Shown here piece after piece: positions 36,936 to 45,500 of a DNA stretch of 64,000 nucleotides (position 1 is the stretch's first letter; every line of letters starts with the position of its first letter). Location of the stretch: NCBI GenBank assembly GCA_016700155.1, contig CP065001.1, positions 4,092,001-4,156,000 on the forward strand. The letters run 5' to 3'. The DNA comes from Ignavibacteriales bacterium (GTDB lineage Bacteria > Bacteroidota > Ignavibacteria > Ignavibacteriales > Ignavibacteriaceae). The translations under genes were made by a program, and so were the position numbers. A model generated the notes under the pieces. That model was not told where the DNA came from, ran no database searches, and saw only the letters and a program-made list of their open reading frames with translations.

Positions 36936-37054
36936 CTCTGTAAATTTTTTCTGAATAATTGTGGCTGAGTATAATTTACAGATTATTTGTTCACATAAAC
37001 AGGGTCATTTAGAATTTTATTAAAGAACGATATACTTAATTCAAAAATTCTACA

Positions 37055-38206
37055 TCACTTAATCATTAGCATCTTCCTGGTTTCAATTACTCCTGCTGCT
37101 TCAAACTTATATATGTAAACTCCGCTTGGTAAATTATTCCCATCAAATGTTATTTCATATTCACCCGCCGGTTTGCTTTCGTTTACTAACGTTGCTATTT
37201 CATTTCCGATTGCATCATACACTCGCAGCGACACATGCACTTGGGACGCATAATATGCCTCCCCTACTGTGAATTTTATTTTTGTTGATGGATTAAATGG
37301 ATTCGGGTAATTCTGTTCGAGTGAAAATTTATTTACTAATTCAGATTCATCATGATTAACTGAAGTTGGATTAAGCACACCAGTTATCATCCGCAAACGT
37401 CTTGGGTTATATTCTGATATATATAAAGTGTCGCCTGTTGATGTTGCCGTAATTCCATTCGGCTGGTTAAAACTTGCTGATAGAACATCTCCATCTGTAC
37501 CGCCGGCAGTGCCATTACCGGCAAATACTGATTGACCACTTCCATCAATTGGTATTTTATAAATACGATTATTCTGATATGCTGTTGCATAAATATTTTC
37601 TCCTATCAAAACCATAAATCCAAGCCAGCCCGGAAGATCACCTATCTCGACAAAAGTATTCCCGTTCTCTATTCTGAAAACTTTTCCATCAGTAAAATTA
37701 CCGATGTACAAAGTTCCGGCTGCATCTTTTAAAACTCCGATTGGTCCGTTTAACGGCGCGCCGGAATAAAGCAATGTTATGTTATTTGAGGTATCAATAA
37801 CAGAAATACTTGAGTTTGTATAGTTTGCAACGTAAAGCAAACCCTCTGAATCAAAATACAATTCACCCGGATTACTTATTGTTATAAAATCCGAAACAAC
37901 TCCTTCAGGTGATACTTTACTTATTTTATTCGATGTTGCATTCGGTACATATAAATATCCATCCCTGCCGAATTTTATTCCGTTTGGACTTGAAAAACCT
38001 GAAGCAAAAATACTTGTTGTTCCCGATGGAGTAATTTTGGTAACCGTGGTTCCATAGTAAAGCGCGGCATAAATATTACCGTCTTTATCTATCGCCAATC
38101 CATCGTTAAATGTGGAAGGACCGGGAACAAGAGTTGAAACAATCTGTGCTGAAACCGGAACAAGCATAGAAAGGAACAGGAAAAATGAAAAAGATACTTT
38201 TTTCAT
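37055..38206 (-). CDS. NHL-type propeller protein with T9SS sorting domain
   Basis: 383 residues: signal peptide (1-20, ending VSAQ), a six-bladed NHL/SMP-30-like propeller (about 25-275; FNDGLAIDKDGNIYAAL, GPIGVLKDAAGTLYIGN and NQPNGITATSTGDTLYISE) and a T9SS sorting domain (NYPNPFNPSTKI, ending KMLMIK). CGGAGG lies upstream of the ATG. The sorting domain has the palindrome-derived insert GEAYYAS (DNA 37243-37267) at the position where other copies have a short loop. It lies next to the AraC regulator 38309-39391 and the HTCS gene; regulation by either is unproven. Confidence 0.92.
   Translation of the reverse strand: MKKVSFSFFLFLSMLVPVSAQIVSTLVPGPSTFNDGLAIDKDGNIYAALYYGTTVTKITPSGTTSIFASGFSSPNGIKFGRDGYLYVPNATSNKISKVSPEGVVSDFITISNPGELYFDSEGLLYVANYTNSSISVIDTSNNITLLYSGAPLNGPIGVLKDAAGTLYIGNFTDGKVFRIENGNTFVEIGDLPGWLGFMVLIGENIYATAYQNNRIYKIPIDGSGQSVFAGNGTAGGTDGDVLSASFNQPNGITATSTGDTLYISEYNPRRLRMITGVLNPTSVNHDESELVNKFSLEQNYPNPFNPSTKIKFTVGEAYYASQVHVSLRVYDAIGNEIATLVNESKPAGEYEITFDGNNLPSGVYIYKFEAAGVIETRKMLMIK
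37243..37267. repeat. REP-like palindrome inside T9SS sorting-domain coding sequence
   Basis: Arms GGGACGCAT (37243-37251) and ATGCCTCCC (37255-37263), one mismatch, 3-nt loop; on the minus strand it begins GTAGGGGAGGCAT. Same element class and same location in the sorting domain as the copy at 60-87. Confidence 0.8.
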
Positions 38207-38308
38207 GACAACCTCCGATTGATTAATTTTTTTTATGCAAAGTGTGCAATCAGAAGTTTAGAGTCGTTCGGGTTGATAAAACCGAACATATAATTGAGAG
38301 ATTTTCAG

Positions 38309-39391
38309 TTATTCTTCATTACCCGCGAGTTTAAAATATTCACTCGGGGTTTGATTTGTCAGTTTTTTAAATGCAGTATTAAAAGTGGTTTTGGAATTGA
38401 ACCCGGCTTCGAAAGCAATAGCCAGCAAGGTAAGATTTTTGCTTTCCTCCTTTTCAAGTATCTGTTTGAATTCTTCTATCCTGAAACTATTTACATAAGC
38501 AAAGAAATTTTTATTGTGCTTTTCATTAATTATTCTTGATAATAAATGAGTGTTAATCCCGCTAATTTCTGAAAGTTCAGTTAAAGTCAGTTTCGGATTT
38601 AGATATGGTTTTGTTTCCCTCATAATATTATCAAGTTTGACACTCACTTCATCAATGTTCTCAATGCCTGTCGGTTTTGATTCATATTTTTTAGATGCCG
38701 AAACAAAAGTTAGTATTTCGGGATTTGATAATGTGTAATAACCCAAAGTAATTATTGAGCAGGAAAGTGAAATCCAAACAAGCTGATAACCTAAATAATC
38801 ACCCGATCCTGACGGATCAAAAATTCTGAATCCAATACTAACTGACCAGAAAATTAACCCGGTAACTGTTATCAAAAGTAACAGCCGGTAAAACCTGATC
38901 TGTGGCGCGATAGAATTATATCCGTTGCTTTCACTCACATGTTTGTTTAATACCCTGTTGCAGAGCATAACGTAGAACAGATTCTGAAGGATTGCGAATA
39001 TTTCTATACCTGTAAACACGTTGGCATAATCGCCGGATAAATTTATATACGTTTGCCTATCAGCAATAAGAAACGGGAATATTATTACCAGGTAAAGAAA
39101 AGCCGGCACAACATGAACGGAGGTATGAATTCTAAATTCAGATTGGACATTAAATAGTTTTAACAGGTAAAAATATAACAACGGACCAAGCAGGAAGATT
39201 ATAAAATCACCTAGAAATAAAATTTTGGCATTAAGCAGTGTGAGCGGTTGAAGAGTATAAAAATATCTTCCGAACAATGTTAGTGTGATTATCAAAATAA
39301 AATATGAAAGAAGTCTGTTGGCACTGACATTCCCTTTTTTTGATCTTCCAACTGCAATGAAAAGAATAATACCCTGAAGTACACCAAACAA
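38309..39391 (-). CDS. AraC-family regulator with seven-helix membrane sensor
   Basis: About 360 residues: seven or eight membrane helices (about 1-225), a linker, then a C-terminal AraC helix-turn-helix domain (about 255-355; LTLTELSEISGINTHLLSRI and IAFEAGFNSKTTFNTAFKK). This is the membrane-bound AraC type common in Bacteroidota. The boundary given starts at a TTG with no ribosome site. The open frame continues upstream with hydrophobic residues (NWLSIIV), so the true start is probably a non-ATG codon upstream, for example CTG at 39415, which has GGAG 6 nt ahead. No in-frame ATG exists at the N-terminus. Similar in plan to the regulator at 55410-56525. Confidence 0.85.
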   Translation of the reverse strand: MFGVLQGIILFIAVGRSKKGNVSANRLLSYFILIITLTLFGRYFYTLQPLTLLNAKILFLGDFIIFLLGPLLYFYLLKLFNVQSEFRIHTSVHVVPAFLYLVIIFPFLIADRQTYINLSGDYANVFTGIEIFAILQNLFYVMLCNRVLNKHVSESNGYNSIAPQIRFYRLLLLITVTGLIFWSVSIGFRIFDPSGSGDYLGYQLVWISLSCSIITLGYYTLSNPEILTFVSASKKYESKPTGIENIDEVSVKLDNIMRETKPYLNPKLTLTELSEISGINTHLLSRIINEKHNKNFFAYVNSFRIEEFKQILEKEESKNLTLLAIAFEAGFNSKTTFNTAFKKLTNQTPSEYFKLAGNEE

Positions 39392-39513
39392 AACTATTAT
39401 TGATAACCAGTTCAGAAGAAACTCCGCTAATTTTTTTGCGGCTAATTATACTATCGAATAGAAACAAAACAAAGAGCAAAGTTTTGTATGCGGAAATGTT
39501 TTTTGAAATAAAA

Positions 39514-39542
39514 AAATCTGTCCAGTTTAATGAGACAGATTT
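39514..39542 (-). terminator. Intrinsic terminator of the YCF48-repeat gene
   Basis: 9-bp stem (arms AAATCTGTC and GACAGATTT, 11-nt loop) followed by a run of T on the minus strand. Confidence 0.8.
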
Positions 39543-39582
39543 TATTAGAAATAATTTTCTTTTGTGAAGATAACAGCTTTTT

Positions 39583-39669
39583 CTATTTAACCATCAGTCC
39601 GCCTGGGACTGCTGATAAAACAATGTTTTATTTTATCATCAGCCCCGTAAAGCGGGATTTCTGATTAAA
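39583..39669. repeat. Two adjacent hairpin repeats echoing the end of the sorting-domain coding sequence
   Basis: Two copies (39583-39620 and 39630-39669) lie just after the stop of the gene 39678-41177. On the minus strand each is a hairpin (CAGTCC/GGACTG; TCCCG/CGGGG) followed by CTGATGGTTAAATAG or CTGATGATAAAATAA. This 3' arm looks like the real gene end (ATGTTGATGATTAAATGA). Confidence 0.65.
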
Positions 39670-39677
39670 CGATTTCC

Positions 39678-41177
39678 TCATTTAATCATCAACATCTTTT
39701 TTGTTTCAACGATATTCCCGGATTCAAGTTTATACAGGTAAACTCCGCTTGATAGATTTCCTGCATCGAATGTTACCTCATATTCTCCGGCAGTTTTGTT
39801 TTCGTTAACAAGTGTTGCGACTTCATTACCAAGAACATTATAGACTTTCAATACAACATTTGATGTTTGACCATTCACATTTGCCGGGATCGAATACTTT
39901 ATTTTAGTTGATGGGTTGAATGGATTCGGATAGTTCTGCTCAAGTGAAAATGATTGAGGAGCTTCAACACTTACTTCTGATTTTAATTCAAAGTATTCGA
40001 AGGTACCATCAAAGTCTGTCTGTTTTATTCTGTAAGAATATTTTCCTGCTGAAAGATTTTTATCAACGAAACTATAATTAGTCTGTTCCGTCGTATTTCC
40101 TCTTCCATCAACAAATCCGACTTTGACAAAACCTGAATTGTTAACTTTTCTCTCTACCTCAAATCCCCGGTTATTTATTTCACTTGCCGTACTCCATTTT
40201 AATGTTACTGAACTTCCGTTTACAGAAGCAGTGAATGAATTAAGTTCAACGGGAAGATTTGGATTATCATATTTAACTATTGTCCCGTTATCACCAACAG
40301 TCCATCCTTTACCGCGATGAAGGAAGTAAGCTTCATTCAATGTTGAAGATGAACCGCATGGCTGGCTTGTCCAGATCTGTCCGCCATTTGTTGTAAAGAA
40401 AATTGTTCCGGCAATACTTACTCCCCATCCGTTATCGGCATCTTTAAAATAAATTCCGTTAACGTCAAAGAAAATTCCTGAGTTACGTGTGACCCAGTTT
40501 TGTCCGCCGTCACTTGTGTAAATAAATGTTGAATTGTTGCCGCCTGAAAATCCAACGTTGTCATTAATAAATTGAATATCGTGAAGATCATTACTGGATA
40601 CAGATGCTGTTTGTGTTGTCCAGTTTGCGCCGGAGTTGGAAGAGTATCTTATCAGTCCGTCATCACCAACCGCCCAAATCTTGTTTGACCCGGAAGCAGC
40701 CGCGCCCCTGAATCTTGTTGTTGTTCCTGAATTAACTAATGACCATGATGCACCATTATCATTTGATACGGCGGCAAGTCCGTTATCACCTGCGGCAAAA
40801 ACCATGTTGCCGGCACCGGATGAAACTTTTCTGAATTGTTCTGTTGTGCCGCTTGAAACAGGGCTCCATGTTGTTCCTCCATTTACGGTCCTTACTATTG
40901 TTCCATTATCTCCAACTGCTATACCAATGTTCGCATCTTTAAATAGAATAGAATTAAGATCGTTTCCTGTTGCCGCGACCTGGGTCCAGTTTTGTCCGGC
41001 ATTTGTAGTTCTCAATAAAGTTCCTGCATCCCCGCAAATCCAGCCGGTTAGTTCATTTATCATATAAACGTCATTTAATATTTGTGTTGTACCGGAGGTT
41101 TGGTACTGCCAGAATTGTGAATATCCAGTGGAATAGATTAAAACAAAAAACAGAATTGTATAAATGAACTTTTTCAT
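39678..41177 (-). CDS. YCF48-type beta-propeller protein with T9SS sorting domain
   Basis: 499 residues: signal peptide (1-21, ending YSQ), six or seven YCF48/BNR-like blades (about 25-310; NDVYMINELTGWICGDAGTLLRTTNAGQNW is the model repeat), a beta-sandwich linker (about 315-405; VELNSFTASVNGSSVTLKWSTASE) and a T9SS sorting domain (NYPNPFNPSTKI, ending KMLMIK). GAGGGA precedes the ATG. Surface-exposed or secreted; ligand unknown. Divergent from the exported protein gene at 41474. Confidence 0.92.
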   Translation of the reverse strand: MKKFIYTILFFVLIYSTGYSQFWQYQTSGTTQILNDVYMINELTGWICGDAGTLLRTTNAGQNWTQVAATGNDLNSILFKDANIGIAVGDNGTIVRTVNGGTTWSPVSSGTTEQFRKVSSGAGNMVFAAGDNGLAAVSNDNGASWSLVNSGTTTRFRGAAASGSNKIWAVGDDGLIRYSSNSGANWTTQTASVSSNDLHDIQFINDNVGFSGGNNSTFIYTSDGGQNWVTRNSGIFFDVNGIYFKDADNGWGVSIAGTIFFTTNGGQIWTSQPCGSSSTLNEAYFLHRGKGWTVGDNGTIVKYDNPNLPVELNSFTASVNGSSVTLKWSTASEINNRGFEVERKVNNSGFVKVGFVDGRGNTTEQTNYSFVDKNLSAGKYSYRIKQTDFDGTFEYFELKSEVSVEAPQSFSLEQNYPNPFNPSTKIKYSIPANVNGQTSNVVLKVYNVLGNEVATLVNENKTAGEYEVTFDAGNLSSGVYLYKLESGNIVETKKMLMIK

Positions 41178-41396
41178 AAATCCCTCAAAAGATTAGTTAC
41201 TGATTGAATTGTTTGAAGATTTAGTATTTACAAAACATAAAATAGTGACAGATTTTTCTTAATAGATTTAATTCCTATACCATTAGGTTAGGTTTGAGTG
41301 AAAGAAATTCTTCAAGTGTAAATCACAAAGTATTGAGCATTGATCCAATTGATGTGTTAAAGAATAGTTAACCCACACAAATAACTTTTTATTAAT

Positions 41397-41420
41397 ATTA
41401 TTTGCCACTTGGCAAATAAT
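41397..41420. promoter_or_regulatory. Perfect inverted repeat upstream of 41474, possible operator
   Basis: Arms ATTATTTGCC and GGCAAATAAT with a 4-nt spacer, centred about 65 bp before the ATG of the gene at 41474. No T-run follows, so an operator for a dimeric regulator fits better than a terminator. Inference only. Confidence 0.4.
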
Positions 41421-41473
41421 GGACTATTATCATTCCGTCACTAATCTCAACACAAACAAATTCCGGAGGTGTT

Positions 41474-41908
41474 ATGCGTCGGGTTTCTATATCTGTTCTT
41501 TTTTTAACTGTACTTTTTCTTTTCACCACAAGTTCTTTTGCGCAGACAGAAGAGAACTTTCACGTTATGCATATACAAACGTGGAAGATGAAATCTCTTC
41601 CGACTGGTGATGATGCAACCGCGTTTGCCGATATGATGAAACGCCAGGCAACTGTTGTTAACAGTGATTCACGCGTTCTGCGCTCTTATGTCCTTAGACA
41701 TTTCTGGGGAGGTGACAGCAGGGATCTTGTTATGGTTGCGGAGTTCAACAGCCGTGATGAAATGTTTGCTTTTTATCAGGACCTTGGATCGCTTTTGGAA
41801 AAAGCTTATTCCAAAGAACAGCTTGATAAAGACGATATGCTTTTTAGTAAATACGTGGGTGAACACGGCGATGAGATATACAGAGTCGTGAACGATACAA
41901 GGAAATAA
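41474..41908 (+). CDS. Small exported protein of unknown function
   Basis: 144 residues: signal peptide (1-23, ending SFAQ), then about 120 residues with MHIQTWKMKSLPTGDDATAFADMMKRQ, RDLVMVAEFNSRDEMFAFYQDLGSLLEKAY and FSKYVGEHGDEIYRVV. The strand-helix-strand plan and size resemble the exported proteins at 29969-30397 and 30440-30907 (a possible dimeric alpha-beta barrel), without a diagnostic motif. GGAGG sits 6 nt before the ATG, the best ribosome site in the area, so it may be highly expressed. Followed by a terminator. Confidence 0.82.
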   Translation: MRRVSISVLFLTVLFLFTTSSFAQTEENFHVMHIQTWKMKSLPTGDDATAFADMMKRQATVVNSDSRVLRSYVLRHFWGGDSRDLVMVAEFNSRDEMFAFYQDLGSLLEKAYSKEQLDKDDMLFSKYVGEHGDEIYRVVNDTRK

Positions 41909-41923
41909 AACTTTGTAATCCTT

Positions 41924-41960
41924 TAAATGCTGCGGAACAAAACCGCGGCATTTAATTTAT
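41924..41960 (+). terminator. Intrinsic terminator after 41474-41908
   Basis: Arms AAATGCTGCGG and CCGCGGCATTT (11 bp with one G-U pair, 7-nt loop) followed by AATTTATT. Confidence 0.8.
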
Positions 41961-42071
41961 TATCCGCTGTGTAATCCATTCAGCCTATCTCATTTCCTTT
42001 TACATATTCTCAATTGAAAATCCCTGTGTGATTCTTTAATATTTAATCGACTGAAAAAATAATTTGCAGAT

Positions 42072-42222
42072 TGATAGTTATAATCCCGGGGAGTTAAGCG
42101 TAGAAAGCGAAAGCTCAAAGTCTTTAAAACAAGACAGCCTTCTTTGTGGTATACGCTGCATCAAGGAACATCTCCAGATTTTCGGGAAACTTCCACTGCC
42201 CGACTCGCCGGATTACCTATCT
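42072..42222 (+). ncRNA. Candidate structured RNA upstream of a small membrane protein gene
   Basis: About 150 nt with no open frame and several nested complementary pairs: GATAG (42073) with CTATC (42217) and AATCC (42082) with GGATT (42210) close the element; AGCGTA (42097) pairs with TACGCT (42152); inside that lie AGC-GAAA-GCT, a GNRA-capped hairpin (42106-42115), and GTCTT/AAGAC (42120-42135); downstream CGGG/CCCG (42183-42202). A TATAAT at 42079-42084 could be a promoter element instead of part of the stem. It matches no riboswitch or ncRNA family that I know. It ends about 60 bp before the 53-residue protein gene, so it may be its leader. Confidence 0.4.
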
Positions 42223-42282
42223 TAAGTTTAATGTGTCGATCAGTATTAATAAAAAGGATTTCAAAAATTGAAAGGAAAAATT

Positions 42283-42444
42283 ATGAGTAGAAAAGTAGAA
42301 GTCGCAGGAATAATGGGTCCGGTTTGGTTTATCGGATGGCTTTTTACAATCGGGTTCTTAAAACTTACATTCTTTAAAGGATTATTAGCGCTGGTAGTAT
42401 GGCCTTATTACATCGGCGATTTCCTTGCCGGTAAAATGATGTAG
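42283..42444 (+). CDS. 53-residue membrane protein
   Basis: ATG at 42283 with AAAGGA about 8 nt upstream and a TAG at 42442. The product MSRKVEVAGIMGPVWFIGWL.. has a short polar start and then two hydrophobic stretches (about 10-25 and 27-45, GFLKLTFFKGLLALVVWPYYIG), ending DFLAGKMM. The terminator at 42463-42489 follows directly, giving a complete small transcription unit. No named family recognised. The bracket of leader, ribosome site and terminator makes it a credible gene despite its size. Confidence 0.75.
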   Translation: MSRKVEVAGIMGPVWFIGWLFTIGFLKLTFFKGLLALVVWPYYIGDFLAGKMM

Positions 42445-42462
42445 TTAATCACTGTAAATAAA

Positions 42463-42489
42463 AAACCCCGACATTTACTGCCGGGGTTT
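42463..42489. terminator. Bidirectional intrinsic terminator
   Basis: Arms AAACCCCG and CGGGGTTT with an 11-nt loop, T-rich tails on both strands; serves the 53-residue gene on plus and the gene 42509-46657 on minus. Confidence 0.85.
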
Positions 42490-42508
42490 ATTTACACATC
42501 AACTAATT

Positions 42509-45500
42509 TTATTTGATCAGCAGCATCTTTCTTGTTTGAACAAAATCTTTTGCCTGTATCCTGTAGAAATAAACTCCGCTTGATAAATCATATGCATTGA
42601 ACACTATTTCATAACTGCCTGATTTTTTATTTTCATTTAACAACGTAATTACTTCCTGACCGAGTGCGTTATAAATTTTTAAAGTTACTTCCTGGTCAGA
42701 CGGTATTGAAAACTTTATCACTGTTGACGGGTTGAATGGGTTAGGATAATTCTGATCCAGCGAATAATCAACCGGCGCATCAGTTTCATCAAGCCCGGTA
42801 GGCATACCAACACTAAACTCACCGAACGCAGATGTACTGCTTATATAAGCCGCATCAACTGCACGAAGCATCCACTTATAATTTCCGGGTTCAAGATCTT
42901 TTAATTTCCACTGTGTGCCATTGCTTACGTTCCCGGGTTCAGGAAGACTATTGGGAATTGTAACCGGAATATTATCACGATAAAGTTCCAGGTAGTAAGT
43001 AAGCGCATTGGAAGGTGTGTGATCATCCATTGAAGCTGTCCATGTGAATACTATCGAACTGTCCTGCTGAACTGCGGCATTAAGACCTTCGGGTTGGGTT
43101 GGTGCACTGTTCTGACCTTCAACATCATTGCGGTAAACATGCATTTGAGCTTCCACCAAACCGTTACCTCCCGGAACAAAATATTGCCCGGCAATGAAGT
43201 AATCAAGATCACCATCATTATCTATATCAAGCCATGAAAATGTTCCGCCTCTGTCTCCGCTTGAACGCGGTGCAGGAAGTTCATTTCCTGAATCAGTAAA
43301 CACACCATTGTTATTCGTATATATTCTAGCTCTGCCTTCTATCTGTGAACCCGAGTTATATGTACCGGCAAGAAGTATATCAATATCACCGTCGGAATCA
43401 TAATCAGCCCATGTTGCAGCAGTTAAATCAAACCATCCTTCGCATGGAATACAACTTATCACATCAAAGGGAACATACGTTTCATTTTCATTCTTATAAA
43501 TTCTCAATGCCATATGAGTGTAGGTGCTGTCCAATTCGCGGACATTACCCGCAACAAGTATGTCAAGATCGCCATCGCCGTCATAATCTCCCCACTGCGC
43601 TTCGCCGTGTTCAACGGAAAGAGTTCCGAGAATATCTTCGGCTGTAAAGTTTCCGTTGCCGTCATTTCTATATCTTCTGATGAATCCTTCGTCGGTTAAA
43701 GGTGCAATGTTTACGAGAAGCAGGTCGAGATCCTGATCATTATCAAAATCAGCCCACGAACTTTGTGCATGAATTGTCGGTGAAAAAACTGAATCGGTTT
43801 CAGTAAATATCCAGCCGCCGTTTCCATCGGAACCATCGTTACGCATTAGCGCGGTGTAGTATTCAAACGTGCTGTCATTAAATACGGACGGTAATAATAA
43901 ATCTGCATCACCATCATTGTCATAATCAGCCCAGGTTACCGAGCGAAGATCAAAGTCAGCCTGATCATTATCTTCCCAGTAAGCTGGAAGATTTGTTTGT
44001 ATTGGATTTAGTGATCCCTGATCATTTATATACAGAACTGTTTGTCCGTCTGATGCAACCAAAAGATCCTGGTCGCCGTCTCCATCCGCATCGCCCCAGG
44101 AAAGGTCCGATGAGCCTGCCGACATACCATTCAGATCAACATTATTATATGTAAATCCCCATTGTCCGGGATTAACCTGTCCGTCATTACGAACGAGTAT
44201 TAGCCTGTCCTCAACACTTTGATTATATACTACATAGTAGCCGAGAACTGCAACATCAAGATCACCGTCGTTATCATAATCGGCGGGTGCTGTAGTTATA
44301 ACCCAGAAGTCTTCATCCTGAGATGTGATGAAGATTGAATCAAGAGGAGTTACTTCTGTAAAATCACCGAATGTTCCTCCCGGTCCCGGCTGAACGACAA
44401 CTAATCTTCCTGCTGTACTTGTTCCGCTGTCATCATCGGTAACAGTAAGACGAACTATGTAAGTGTTTGCTGTTGTATATGTATGTGAAGGATTTTGTTC
44501 ATTAGAAAAATTTCCGTCGCCAAAATCCCATGACCAGTTTACAATAATTCCATCGGGATCAGTGCTTGTGTCTGTGAACTGAGCCGTAAGACCTGATGTT
44601 ATAAAGTTGAACGAAGCATGCGGAGGATTATTAGCCGGAGGCGGTGGTGGTCCTGCAAAGTATTCTATATATCCCTGGTAACCTAAGACCCATGCTGATC
44701 CGGTTTGATTAGCAATGACTGAACTGAAATATCCAAAGCCATCTGAATTGATATTAATTACAGCCCAGTTCTGTCCGCCATTTGCCGAGTAATATGCAAC
44801 GTCAGCATTTGTGCTTATCCAGAATTCATTTTCACCTAAAAGAAAAATATCTGTAAAGCTATGATTGGTAGATGGTGTTTCTAACATATCCCATGTTGCC
44901 CCGCCATCATTACTTTTAAAAATTTGTCCGAACGCTCCAACGGCATAGCCCGTGCTTGCATCCCAGAAATCCATGTCCGCAATTTGTACGGGTGAATAAG
45001 GAAGATCACTCTCAATCCAGTTGATGCCACCGTCTGTGCTTCTGTAATATCTTCCGCCTACATTGGCAGCCCAGATACTGCTGTCAACAACATCAACAGA
45101 AACATAACTTCCGAGAAAATCTGTTACAGGAACCCATGAACTTCCGCCGTCTGTTGTGTGATACAAAGCCCCGGTATTAAAACTTTGACCAATAACCCAT
45201 CCTTCGGTTAATGATGAGAAACTAATATCCCGTGCTTCTGTCATAACTGCAGGGGCTGATGAAGATGGAACCCAGCTCTCTCCGCCGTCAGAGGATTTAT
45301 AAATCTTTCCAGAGACATCAACCATTATTACATCACTGGCGCTTAACACTTGCACTGCATTCAAGTGTGCGGTTGTAAATCTTTCTTTAACTATCCATGC
45401 AGACGCAGTGTTCTTTACTAATAATGTTCCGTTATCTCCCACGGCTATCATTTTGCCATCCGGAAAAATATCTGCATCATTAATTGAATCACCGGTACCA

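Noticed and set aside
42072..42222. Known riboswitch, 6S, SRP or tmRNA
   Set aside because: Checked by eye against conserved cores of cobalamin, TPP, SAM, c-di-GMP, ydaO, SRP and 6S RNAs; none of the diagnostic motifs is present.
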